Positions 8,443-19,938 of a stretch of DNA of 64,000 nucleotides are shown here, one piece after another. A program made the position numbers and the translations under genes. The stretch comes from Amylostereum areolatum. Its lineage: Eukaryota; Basidiomycota; Agaricomycetes; Russulales; Stereaceae. The DNA is taken from positions 1 through 64,000 of the forward strand of contig SAXG01000129.1 in the NCBI GenBank assembly GCA_012932865.1, given 5' to 3'. The notes under the pieces were generated by a model. The model was not told where the DNA came from. It made no database searches and saw nothing but the letters and a program-made list of their open reading frames with translations. Position 1 is the first letter of the stretch. The number at the start of each line of letters is the position of its first letter.

Positions 8443-9962
8443 AGCAAAGTCGGTAGAATTGACTAGCTCGAGATAGGGAATATGTACAGCAAGAGGGAGC
8501 CTTATATACATGAGAGGAGAGAGACTTAGGTAAGCAACCAATACACGGCGATCAGTAAGCAGACCAAGTATAAGTAAGCAGTCGTATGTAAAAGAGCACA
8601 GCATGAGTCAGGGGAAAGGAGTCAGACCCGGGCCGAGATGAGTCACGTGGGCCCGGGTGGGATATAGATGAACCGGGTCCGGGCCGAAGTGGAGCCGGAC
8701 CGGTGATAAGCCAATAAGTCCTAAAGCGTGTAACCGATGTAAAGTAAAAAAGAAAATTATAGACTGTTCATGACAGAAAAGCTAACCCTAAGCCCCGCTA
8801 ACCCCAAGGGGGGGGTCCAAAACCCTATACAATCTCGGTGAGCAAGAAGGAATTTGGCTGAGAATTGTGTTACACACCTGAACACCAGTGTAAAATTACA
8901 CCTTGAATCCCGTCCTCCCGAAGAGAATCTCGTCCGACACCAGATGTATGCAGGTGGGGACAGAAGAGGAAGGACTGGTGCAGGTGCATGTTGAGCTTCA
9001 AGCGCGAAGAGAAAGTCAACGCAACGGCGTTTGACGACAGGAGCGCCCGTCACGTGCCCCCCCCTCGATACATTGACCCTCGCGCCCCATTGTCCTACTC
9101 TTACATCCCACCTAACACTACATACCTTTACCTACTGCCGCATTTAGTCCTAGGTACTTGACGCGGGATACAAATGTATTTTTTAAAAAAAATAATTAAA
9201 AAAAGCGCCCGTCACGTGCACCAAATGGCCTGCGGCCTCAAACAACGACCCATTACTCCTCGTTTATCGGCATTGTATATTCCGCGGATCGACGGCACGC
9301 AACGTACACACGCACAAATCTGTTCCATGTATTCGAAATGAGCAAAACTATATACATACAGCGCAGGCAGACAAGATGAAGAATTCACGCGGTAAAAGGC
9401 GTGTGTGAGGACCCCGGACACTAGTTTCCTAGATGACGAAAGAGAGGTCAGTGTCCCGATCTCGGATCTTGCCCACCTCTTGGTGTCGATACTCGAAAGT
9501 CGACTGGGACCTTCGAACCAGCGTGTATAATTGCGGGGTATGCGAGCGCGCCGATCGATGGTATTAGAAAAAAGAGGGGATGTAAGTGCAGCCGCAGCCG
9601 TAGCACCACTATTACAATCATACGTGAGAGTACGCGCCCCCCGGGCGTGCAGCAGGAGTAGATGGGGGGGGGGGGGGGGGGGGGGGGGGTGAGTGTCAGA
9701 TTTCCGAAGGCGAGGGGCGAGGAGGAAGAAGACGAGATATTAGAAGGAAGGCGAAAGGACGAAAGACTATCAAAACAAAGCACCGCGCGTCAAAAAAGAG
9801 GGAGGGGGGAAGCGATCAATGTCTGTCCTGTCCGCAGCCAGTCTACTCTACCACCCCACCCGACCATCCATATCCATTCCACCCAGGACGGCCAGCCTGA
9901 ACGCGTTGGGGGGTACACACATCGCCCGGGTTCAGGTTTTGGGTTCACCAAGGGGGATTCGT
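8443..9962. other. Subtelomeric gene-poor stretch
   Basis: No convincing gene. There are CCGGGCC-rich segments around 8625-8700, AT-rich DNA at 9180-9205, and the phrase GCGCCCGTCACGTGC twice (near 9042 and 9206). A 26-base G run lies at 9664-9689. Short ORFs on both strands lack recognisable domains. Confidence 0.6.
9664..9689 (+). repeat. Poly(G) run, 26 nt
   Basis: An uninterrupted 26-base G homopolymer about 270 bp downstream of the tetraspanin stop codon. A second run of 25 lies at 57649-57673, inside an intron. Lengths of such runs are unreliable in assemblies. Confidence 0.95.
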
Positions 9963-11717
9963 TCATCGGGCGGTGGGCGAATACGGGACCGAGGGGAGAG
10001 CGTCGAGGTTGACATTGGACCGGGAGCGCGCGACAGCCTCCGAGGCGACGTCCGCGCCGTACTGCTCCGCGAGTTGGCTGTTCGAACGAAGAGAGAACAT
10101 CAGCCCTCCATTTCCCCCGACAAGGCAGAAACGAGAGGAGCGGGACGTACTTGGCGTAGTTGTCCATGATGACCGCCATGCTGTTCATGTTCAGACGGTA
10201 CGCCTTGGGCGTCATGCCCTTACCGAACCGGTACGTGACGTGGTTCGAGCACAACAGGCCGCACACCATCACGAAGATCTGGAAGGGCACGAGCCCGAAC
10301 ACGACCGCGTACCACTTGGCGAGCGTCTTGCGCTCAAAGTCCATGAACGGCTCCTTGCACCCGGGCAGGACGCTGCGCGCGTAGCACGTCTGCGACACCG
10401 CGGCCTCGACGAAGGGCGAGAAGAACCCGCAGCACTGCAGCTGGTTCTGGATGCGCAACCAGCCGCCGAGCCCGAGCTCGGAGGACCACTGCTGGCTGAC
10501 CTTGCCGTCCAGGTTGAAGTTGCGGTTCTTGAACGTGAGGTAGCCCGGGGTGACCAGGAGCGCGAAGCAGATCCAGAGCAGGAAGGAGTAGGTGGCGAGG
10601 AAGGCGCGGTTGTTGAGCAGGATGCCGGCCCAGCCGATGAGGGAGGTGACGAGGCCGGCGGAGGCGGCGATGGTGGAGAAGATGAGTTCGACGCGGTTGG
10701 CGACGAGGACGATATCGGCGTGGGCCCAGACGTCGAACCAGGTGCAGAGGAGGAAGATGAGGCCGGAGATGGAGTACGCTGTGAACTGAGCGGGGCGTGA
10801 GCGCGCTGTCCGACGGAGGGGCGAACAGAGGCGAAGGGAGCAGTGGGTCTGGGGCACACGCAAAGGCCGCAAACCGGGGGCGCGCGGTGCACCGAAAGCC
10901 AAGAAAGGCGAAGGAGAGGAAATGCCATCGCATGCATGGAAGACTCCGCCGTAGCCCCGGCGCACGTCAACCGACGTGTCCCTCAGTGGACCGTACCAAG
11001 GGCACTCCCCTCCGCCCGCACACCAACCAATCGGTGAGCCGAAATCGCAGAAACAGCGTGCGTGTGAGGCCACGGACACGCTACAACGAATGTGTACGCG
11101 GGCTCCGCCATGACGACGTCGCTCACAGGGTTATTTTCCCACGTGGCTCCGCGCGCACGCGCCCGCCGCTCGACGCAGCGCGCGGATACGAGCCACCGAC
11201 CGACCGCACCGACCGAGGTCTGGTACATCGTCCGCTGCCGCCCACGCCGGAAAGAAGCCGATCGGGAGGGAGGGAGGGAGGGATATAGAGAAAAAAGGAT
11301 GCAACGCGCACTCACCAGGATGTTGGCGACAAAGAGCAGCCACTTGAACCGATTCCACCTGAGCTTGGGCTTCGTCCTGCCGCCGTCCTTGGCGAACCAT
11401 GAGGTCTGCATGACGTCGTCGTCGTCGCCCTCTCCGCCGATGCGGGCCTCGCCGGTCTTGAAGGCGTCGGTGCCGCCGCCGCGCTTGGGCATGGGCACGG
11501 GCGAGCTCTTGCCGTTGCGGCGATGGAGGCCATTGTAGAGGACGGCGTCGGAGAACTTGGAGGGGAGGTAGTTGACGCTGAGGGAGAGGGAGTCGGCGAG
11601 GAGGGGGGAACCTGTCCTGGAGGAGCCCGAGTGCATGGAGTTGGAGGAGGTGGCAAAGGGGAGCTGGGGGGGCTCGAGCTGCTGCTGCTGGTGTTGCTGC
11701 TGCTGGGTGTTGGCCAT
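9963..11717 (-). CDS. Tetraspanin (fungal Tsp2-like)
   Basis: Three exons, 11717-11316, 10785-10151 and 10077-9963, splice in phase to 383 aa. A long cytoplasmic N-terminus rich in Gln and Ser (about residues 1-125) precedes four membrane helices. The first, RFKWLLFVANIL, is split by intron 1. The large extracellular loop carries the diagnostic LQCCGFFSP and a later CYAR...GC pair for disulphides. Helix 4 is YAVVFGLVPFQIFVMV. Tetraspanins organise membrane-protein domains; in basidiomycetes the Tsp2 class has this length and CCG loop. GT-AG introns at 11315-10786 and 10150-10078; the first, about 530 nt, is unusually long for this window. Family call is firm; orthology to Tsp2 is inferred. 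Confidence 0.88.
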
Positions 11718-12135
11718 GTTGGGGAGGATGTGGCGGGTGGAGGTGGCGGTGGAATAGGTCGAGTTGGCTGCGGAGATAATGGAGGACGCGCGGCGGGAGG
11801 GGGAACCGGGGTTGAGGCTGGCAAGGAGAAGGAGGAACGGGGTGAGGGCCGGAAGGGGAAGAGAGGAGGAGAAGAAAAGAAACGAGGCTTACGGAGAGTC
11901 GTCCATCTGGGGCAGGCGAGAGGAGAGAGAGCGAGGCGGTGAGCGCAAAGTGGAAACGGGCGGCAATTGGAGGCGTCGGCCGGACGACACGGACACTCAC
12001 CGACGGCAGGCCGGGCGGTGCCGAGTGGTTGTGGCTCGACTGGGACCCTTCCAAGTACGTTGACCACATCCGCTGCATATTCCCCGGAGTATCCGTACAA
12101 CTATAAGTTACAACAACAGCGGAAAAGAGTGAGGC

Positions 12136-12163
<28 letters not shown>
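12136..12163 (+). repeat. (GA)n microsatellite
   Basis: About 14 GA units upstream of the tetraspanin gene, in what would be its promoter or 5' UTR (polypurine on plus, polypyrimidine on the coding strand). Confidence 0.9.
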
Positions 12164-12166
<3 letters not shown>

Positions 12167-13070
12167 AAGAGAGCGAGACACCGCGCGGGTCGACACCTCC
12201 CAATCTAATTCAATCCCCTCTCCCGGCGCCCCCTTCCCGGCCATTCCGTCCCTTCCACTCGTCCCATCCCTTCTCTGTCCTCCTCCGCTCTTCCAACTCT
12301 GCTCGATAGATACGATCACCTGCTCGCCACAGTTCCGCCATTCTCCCGCCCTGCAGTGCGTTTTGGGGTCCCACCCAATCGCAAACCCTCTTTGTCCTCT
12401 CCTCTCCCAGGCACCCCGCCCAGCCCGCCCAATCGAATGTCGCCCCTATCCATGACGCGCCCCCTTTTGCGTCACCTCGTATCGCCGACGTACTGCGCTG
12501 GTGTGGGCTGTTCAATTTTTGACAGAATTTATCTTCCATTCTTCAGACTCACCGCCCAGATCCAACGGTCGTTACACTTACAAGTCACACACCACGGAAT
12601 TCACCAGGATCGTTCACCAGTCAGCTGGTCCAGCAGTTCAGTGACCCACGACTTACCAACGTATCCCGTCCATAACGAGTCCGTCGATGTACGCTCCAAG
12701 TCCTCCAATTCCTCCACAAATATATTTGCGTTGAAGGCCCGCCAAGGTGTGGCACGCGGCGAGCTAGTACTTATGCGGCGTTCACTCCGTACCACCGTAC
12801 AAGGAGACGGCCATTTCCTCCACAAAGGACGCTGCCTTGTTCGTGAAACCCCCGTCATTCAGCCAACGTGGGTAGCCATCCTCTCACTCTGCTCGTTCCC
12901 CATCATCCATCGGATCATCGCCGGTTCCCAATATCCACTAGCGCATCCCTCGTCAACTGACAATGCCCACACACATCAAGAAGCATACCCTGTTCTCACA
13001 CTGCGACATGTACATACCATACGACTCGGAGTAACCCTAAGCATAGCGCCAGCACCACGCGGACGAACAG
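12164..13070. other. Intergenic, tetraspanin promoter side and MAU2 3' flank
   Basis: No supported gene. A plus-strand open frame crosses 12356-13402 but runs antisense into the well-supported MAU2 exons, and its composition is that of a shadow. An 85-codon minus ORF at 12601-12858 has no recognisable domain. Confidence 0.5.
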
Positions 13071-15838
13071 CTACAGCCCCCGAGGCCTACTCGCCATCGC
13101 CTCCACGACCTTCGCCAGCTCGACGTTCAGCGCCGCCTGCTTTTCCGCCCTCGCCTCCTTTCCCGCCCTCTTGTACAGCTCTACACCCACCCGCCCCACG
13201 CGTCAGCTGCACCCTCATGGACAGGAGGGGGAAAGAAAACGCACCGACGAACCGCTCCCCAACCCAAAGCCGCAACGGCGCGTTCCCCGCCACCGCTGCC
13301 CGCGCCGCGTCCTCCTTGCTCGCCGGCGCCCCGAGCCCTGCCGCGAGCTGCTCGCACGTCTCCAACATCCCATGCGCGTGCCCGCCCGCCGTGTGCATGT
13401 AATGCCCCGTGATCAGCGCCAGCACCAGCGCACGCATGTGGTTGTCCTGCGCCGCGCTCGCCAACTCCAGCGCCGTCCTCAAGTGTTGCCTGCGCAAAGA
13501 GGTTGGGGGGTCCGTCAGCGACCGATGCCGACGAGCAGGAAAAGTCGGACAGGAGACTCACTTAGATTTCAGGATCTCTGGCGAGAGACACGCTTCGAGG
13601 ATGTGTCCCATCGCCTCGAGCGTCCCGCCCATTCCCCGACATCCCTCCACCGCCTCCCGTCCCGTCTCCTCCAACTCCGCCCCCACATCTTCCCCCAACC
13701 CGATCCTCAGCAGTACCTCCCCCGCCCGCGCAGCCGCCCCCACGAATTCCCAGTCCGTCCCCGTCCTTGCGCTTCCAAGCTTCCCATCCGCCCCCTTCAG
13801 AACACCCCCCTCCCCGCCCCCGCCCGACGCTAGGTGCGCCGCGACCCGATAACACTGCATCGCGCGAGAGGACTGCCCGAGCGCGTGCGCGAGGTGCGCG
13901 TGGTGGAGCGTGATGCGGGGCGCGTAGAGCGCGAAGAGCCCGTGCGCGCGCGCGAACGCGATCAGCTCCGCCAGGCTCTGCGAAGCGTCGATCAGGGTAT
14001 GCACTGGGAAGAAAAGGGACACGGGACGGCCTACCTCTTCCGCGGCGTCGAACTCGCTCCGCATGATCGATACCTGCACACGACCGGTAGGTGAGACGGG
14101 ACGAAGAAAGGGGGGGAGGGAGGACATACCCCCGCGAGCTCGGACAGCATGTCCGCCTTGATTCTCACAAGCCTGTATTCGACCTCCTCCACGTCCCCCG
14201 CGCTCGTCCACGCCGGACCTATGCCCACACAATCCAGCCCCGATCAGCATTCCACTCGCCGACCCATAAAACAACGCGTGATACTCACACATCAAGCCCG
14301 GCCCCTCCCCCTTCTCGTACGCCGCCAGTCCCGCCGCAGCGAACACGCGCCGTTTGGGCCGGCGACCGACCGCGTCGCGCTTTACGGCGCTGCTGGCGAG
14401 GTATCCGATGTAGTATAGCACACGCGCGTGCGTCGTGTGCACAATGAGCGGCGGGCCGTGAGGGAGCGCGATCTGTTCGGGTGTTCGTTGAGTCAACCCG
14501 GGGAATGTTGAAAGGAAAGGAGGCTACCTGCGCGATCCCGTCCGGAAACTTGTCCAACACCCCCGCATCGAGCAGCGCGTGCAGGTGCGACAGCCGCGGG
14601 CTCACTTCGGCTGCCTTCCCCGCGTGCGCGAGGAACACGACGGCGAGCACGAGCGTGTGCGCCGCCAGCAGCGCCTCGAACGGCTCGCCGAACGCGACGA
14701 ACGTCTGGGGCGACGCGCCTGCCTTGCCATCGACCGTCGCTGGGGACGGCGTGGGTGTGGGTGTGGGCGTCGGCGTGGCGACGTCGTTTTTGACGGTGTA
14801 GAATAATCCGAGCGCACCCTCCGCCGTGGCGAGCGCGGCAGGCACGAGCGACCAGAGTCCCCGGGAGACCAGTGTGCTGAGCCGGACGACGTGCGCGAAG
14901 AGCGCAACATGCGCGTGTCCGTTCTTCGTCGCGAGCGTCTGCAGCTTCTGCGCGGCTTCGAGCGCGGCGTGAATGTCCTGCGTGGACGGGTTGATTTCGA
15001 GGACCGGGGCGGGTTTGGGCGGGCTTGGGCTGGTGCTGGGGGTCGTGGGCGGGGTTGTGGGACACGAGGCGTAGTGATGGATGAGCGCGAGATGGGCGGC
15101 ATAGATCAATGCGGGGGGGTCGTGCGGCGTGAAGGAGGACAGCAGACGGCGAAGGACGGTGCGCGCGAGCTTGGAGTTGTGCTGCCACTGCGCGAGGCGC
15201 GCGTGCGTGAGCTGTAGCTGGTACTTGTACAGTCGGAGGGAGGTGTGCTGTCGACGAGTGGTCAGCAAAAAGCGCATATATAGCATGGAGAGACGCGTGT
15301 ATGCGGCGAAAAACGCGTACTTTCTGCGATATGAGGAGCTTGGGACGCCAAGGACGGTTAGACGGACGCGCATGCGGATCCAAACGACGCGCTCACCCCT
15401 TTGCTAATCGCCTTCTCCGTCTACAACATCCGCTAATAAGCATCTGCATCCTTAAAAATACGCGCATATACCCACCTCAGCCTCGATACCCGTCGCCCAC
15501 GCGTGCTCCGGACGTTCTCCAAAACCACCGTCGATGACCGCCATCCCGAGCTCGGCGAGCCCCGTCCACGCGCGACACTCGATATCGGGCGCAAGCGCGG
15601 TCAGAGCAAGACACTGACGAAGCGCTTGAAGTGAAAGATGGAGGGAACGTGCGTGCAGAGGATGGGTCGGCGGCTGGACGAGAAGTCCTGGGAGAGAGAG
15701 CAAGAGAACATGAGGGGGGAGAGCGGCGAGTGGGCTGCTCGTGCTGGGGGCAGATGAGTCGGTACGCTGCCGTTTGACGGGGCGCGGGTTGTCGTCGGTG
15801 CGGTCGTCGATGTGGTTTGAACGGTCGGTGAGTGTCAT
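13071..15838 (-). CDS. MAU2: Cohesin loading factor MAU2/Scc4
   Basis: Nine exons splice in phase to 754 aa: 15838-15476, 15420-15397, 15338-15321, 15247-14528, 14472-14289, 14218-14130, 14073-13562, 13489-13245, 13180-13071. Helical TPR-like repeats run throughout. Diagnostic stretches are RLYKYQLQLTHARLA, AAQDNHMRALVLALITGHY, HTAGGHAHGMLETCEQLA and APLRLWVGERF-VELYKRAG. MAU2/Scc4 binds Scc2/NIPBL and recruits the cohesin loader to chromatin. The start at 15838 gives an NLS-like PVKRQR near the N-terminus; an in-frame Met at 15901 would add 21 residues. Exons 2 and 3 are only 24 and 18 nt, encoding TEKAISKG and LLISQK. A TCTAAC branch site precedes exon 3. Confidence 0.9.
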
Positions 15839-15901
15839 CGTCGTCGATGGTGAAGCGTAAAGGTGGCGGTCCAACCGCGACGCGTTGACGCCCGCCGCCA
15901 C

Positions 15902-17247
15902 CGACGCGTCGGCTTACATCAGCGTCTCTTCACGCCTGAACTGCAACTTGGGGTCAAACTCTAGAGTCTCAGGCTACAGGACCCTACCTCAAAAGTTCTG
16001 TCCCATCACTACTGTCTTCGAGCCCACGAATTTCTCAAATTATCTTCGCCACTTGCTTTTGGCTCCCCGTTTGCTTCTCCGTTTTCCTCGATACTTACAG
16101 GCAGCGCAAAGGCAACGTCAGAACTCCCGGTTGACAGCTCGTGTCCCATTCACAGGCTACTGTTTCGGACGAGTCTGAGCACGACTTCGATGCGGTACTA
16201 GGGGGGGCGCCGGTGCCATAATCGTCCGGCATTGTACAACTAACCCATACTTTCTCCAGAAACGTCCAAAGCAGGAGAAGAAACAGCCGAGGAACTAACC
16301 TGTATACTTAGAGTGAGAGCAATCGCCGGTATCCGTCGAGAAGGATAAAACAGGTTCCGCACGCCTCGCCACATCGCGCTGCATCGCGCGCACTGACGGA
16401 TCTTGTCAGAATAGAAAATAAGGATGATATCATCTCCCCGGAAGTAGGAAGAGATCCCCAAGTTCAAGGCCAAGGACACAATTCAATCCTCAACGGTATT
16501 CATCGCGTTCTCTTCTAGGTCAGTATAGCAGGGTGAACCTGGCTAGTGGCTGGCTTCCCGCCGGCGGGATGCTGCTTTTTACTTTTACAGACGACTTCCC
16601 GCCTAACTTCTTCCTCGGTTTGGAAGAACTTGAATGAATCGCCATGCCCCCCAAAGACGAGAAGGACAAACGTGTAATGTCTAAGATATCTGTCGCTGCA
16701 TTAAGTTGTCAGCGCATGTCAGCATCAACCTCGGACACTACCGCATCCCAGTATGTCGTCCTGTCTCGTCGAGTTTGCGATCCTTTTCACTCAGCCGTCA
16801 CGCATACCAGGTTTCCTGTTCGTGGACTTCGTTGGCACATTTTTAAACGACAGCAGCCTAAGGTACTTATAGTACATGAATGTTTTGGCGCTTCTTCTCC
16901 CTGTCGGGCAATTCATGTCTCCCTTCGCTGTCTCAATCGTCCTTCACGTATATTGAGCTGTATTCTGCATTTGAAGAGAAAGGGAAGTTGATACCGGACA
17001 AACATCTATAGTACAAAATTGCGAGGAAAGCGACATATGAAAACATAACGAGGTAGACAGCATCGACAGACTATTTCTGCATCCGTATAATTCGAACCCA
17101 GGAGGGTGACAAGGGGGCAGGAAATAATAGGAGTTCGGAGAGACAAGGGCAAACGCATCACGCATCCGGTACAAGACGTCCCCCCGGAGAGGACAGCACA
17201 ACATTCGCCGACAACGAGCGCCGGGCGTTGTGCAGAATACCTCAAAC
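15902..17247. other. Intergenic, possible small gene near 16644
   Basis: No recognised gene. An ATG in good context at 16644 opens MPPKDEKDKR, followed by plausible introns (GTGTAA..CAG and GTATGT..CAG) and short hydrophobic stretches. I could not build one consistent product and do not call a CDS. The ORF at 16240-16479 (minus) has no recognisable domain. Confidence 0.35.
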
Positions 17248-19387
17248 CTAGTCTCGCGGGGTCCTCAGCCGCTCAAGCATGTACCTGTCGTGAGCTTTTT
17301 CGACCTTTACCCGAGCCTCCGCTCCGGGACAGTCGAGCTCCCCGACGTTCCACGGATACTTCGCCTCTCCCTCCTTCCCCGCCCAGGTGAAATCGACCAA
17401 CATCCCGCGCTCTTCCGCCTCGAGCACCACCTCCTCTGCTGTTGCCGATGCCTCCGATGACGCCTTCATCACTGCGACCGCCACGTGTACCCATCCCCCT
17501 TCCAAGTAAGAGTCGATTGGCCTGCGGACGACCGCGATATTGGACCACAGTACGTTCCCGGAGACATAGCCTGATCGGTGCAGAACCTCCACTGCCCGTT
17601 CCACGTCCGCCAGAACGGGGCCAGGGAGCGGGAAGGAGGCTGTCGGTCCCGCGCAGTCGTCCGCGACGCAGAGACGTCCCGCTGCACCCCGGACGAAATC
17701 CCTCACCACCATGAGCAGCCCACCGCCGACGGGAAAACAGAGGTGAAGCGCGGGCGCGAGGCCCCGGTCGGCCAGCAGCCTGTGCGCCTCCGCGCCGTAT
17801 TTCTTGCAGAACTTGACGACGACTGCGCGCCCGCCCATCGTGGCGAGAAAGACGGGGACAGCGTAGTTCCAGGACGCCGCGCTCGTGCGCTCAGGGAGCC
17901 CGAGGAATACAAGGCTCTTGACTTTCTCGTCATCGGCCGGGCCAAGGGGAGGATAGGTGGGACGAGGGAAGAGACGCGCGTGGACGGGAACGCTGCTCGG
18001 CTGCAGACTACCGTACTCTTCTTTGAGAGCCTTCATCGCGTCTGCAGTCGCATGAAGGACGCGAGCGACGTCCTCGATGTTTTCGGATCGCAGGTGGATA
18101 TATTCGGTGAAGGGCTGGACGACTGGGACCTGGACAAACATCGCGCCAGAGACGCAGAGCAGGGAGCCACGGATGGAGATGAGGATGCAGGGACAGCACG
18201 AAGCATTGCGTATCGCATCGTACTGCGATAGCGGGGAAGGTCAGACAGCGTCCGGAGAGCGACTCGCAGAGAGCGCACCGTCGGTTGGCTAACGTGCTTG
18301 CGGTATGCCAGGGCCGGCCAAAGCCCGGCCATCTCATTCTTGGATCCCGTCATCAACTCGACGAAAACGAAGACCCCTTCGGCCTCGACGCCCTCGAGAG
18401 GCTGGCCCGAGGCATAGTGCCCAAATTCCCGGTCCTTTTGCACAAGATCAATCTGCAAGATGTCTTCGAGGCATCCCACCATCGTCGACGCGTAGTCATC
18501 CTCCTCGTGTGCCGACGGACTGGTGGTACACAGCTTGGCGACGGAAGTGACTTTGTTCGGCGGCGTAAGCTTGATGCTCGGCATATCTCCCAGGGCATCC
18601 GACAGTTCCACGAAGGCCCTGCTATACAAGGAGAGAGGGGGGCCGTGCAGATGCCCCGGACGTCCATTGTAAATCGGACGGTTCTCCTGCTCTTCTTTAT
18701 AGACCTGCACCGATCGCGTCACGACCGATGGTTTGGGGGCATCGCGCGCATGCTGGACGGCCAAAAGAGTGGCTTCCGTGTCCAAAGATAGGCGTCAATA
18801 GAGCGAGCGGCAATATATCTGAACGAAAAAGAACACGCACCTTTTTCGGCGGTGGCTTCGAGTAGGAGTTGCTCGGCATGGTCGATGCCTTCCGTGCCTT
18901 CTTCTATGCACAGAGAGGATTAGTACTAAGTAAGTGGCCGCGACTGCGATCGGTATGATGCTGCACTCGCCGTTACTAACTCTCAGCCTAAGGATTATAT
19001 GAGCAAGGCCTTCCTTTTCCTGCCCCTCATCGCGCGCAAGGAACTCGGATACGCGCGCGCGGAGGGGGGCCAGCTCAAGCTTCCCCTGGGCCACATACTC
19101 GCAAACACCGTCGGGGAGCACGTTTTCTAGATATGAGACTACACCAGCGCGCTAGCCAGAAATCAGATTCGAAATCCACAAGACAGACGAGGTCGACCGA
19201 CCGAACAGAAAAACTCGAGGCGGTCCTCGGAAACGTTGCGTTGTTGGAAGGTGCTCCGGTAACGATCGTAAACGGCGCTCCTGAGATCGTCGAACGTATC
19301 CTCATCTTTCACGGGGAAAGTAAAAACATGATCTTTAGGCTCTAACAAATCGGAAAAGAAAGTCGCTTGGTGGGACGTGATGGTCAT
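17248..19387 (-). CDS. Crinkler-like, kinase-like protein, possible pseudokinase
   Basis: Five exons, 19387-19198, 19126-18981, 18903-18841, 18752-18294 and 18222-17248, splice in phase to 610 aa. The N-terminus (VFTFPVKDEDTFDDLR, then LEFF) resembles the ubiquitin-like header of basidiomycete crinkler proteins. The C-terminal third is kinase-like: AVVVKFCKKYGAEAH (beta-3 Lys), GLLMVVRDFV hinge, LHRSGYVSGNVLWSNI catalytic loop, MLVDFTWAGKEGE (DFG equivalent). Relatives usually read G-D-L-R-x-P-N in the catalytic loop; here the aspartate position is Asn, so activity is doubtful. Such orphan kinases are expanded in mushrooms and mostly uncharacterised. Family placement is by motif recall; the CRN header is the less certain part. 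The first two donors are chosen by phase. Confidence 0.7.
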
Positions 19388-19938
19388 GGTGGCAGGAGCA
19401 AACGGCGAACAGAACTAAGCGCCCGTACGCGTGGCGAACAAGACGTTCCTTATCTCGCATATGATCGCAACTGCTTGATAAGTATGAGTACCAGCGACCA
19501 TAAGATCGTCAGACGAGGCTAAGCACACCGGTCGAATAAGCGCAATAACAAGTTATGAGATGAGAGATCGCGAGGCGATGCCGCAACCGTACAGTAGTAC
19601 CATTATACATGTCCGTATCCCGTATGTATTGAGCACACACCACATATAAACTAGCCGAGGCAGTGACGGAGAAGCGGGAAGAGGGGGGGATGAGTCGTGA
19701 ATGTCAATAGAGGGAGGGGAAGGGAGAATGCGATCAGAGGCGAGATAAGGTAACATGCGAAACCAGGTCCAGCCAGCACATAAACACTATGATACAGTAC
19801 ATCAGCTTCATTTTCGCTTTCGTCCGTAACAGAGCAAGAGCACGAGGGAGGAGGAGGGGGAGCCGTAACACGAATTAGAACCAAACAACACACTGTTGAC
19901 AACGAATGAAGGGGGGGGAAGGGGAAAAAACGCTGCTA
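19388..19938. other. Intergenic between two minus-strand genes
   Basis: Nothing supported. Holds the promoter side of the kinase-like gene and the 3' flank of the zinc-finger gene; includes pyrimidine/purine-biased tracts. Confidence 0.5.

Noticed and set aside
8757..9053. 98-codon subtelomeric minus ORF
   Set aside because: No recognisable domain and no second supporting feature such as a splice-consistent neighbour.
10269..10970. Long alternative-frame ORFs over the tetraspanin gene on both strands
   Set aside because: They overlap the spliced tetraspanin exons and are Ser/Arg/Pro-rich shadows of GC-rich codons.
12356..13402. 348-codon plus ORF
   Set aside because: Its right third is antisense to MAU2 exons 8 and 9, and no domain or codon-like pattern is visible.
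14005..14034. Possible 31-nt intron in MAU2 (GTAGGC...CCAG)
   Set aside because: Removing it breaks the frame; the sequence reads through in phase, so it is exon.
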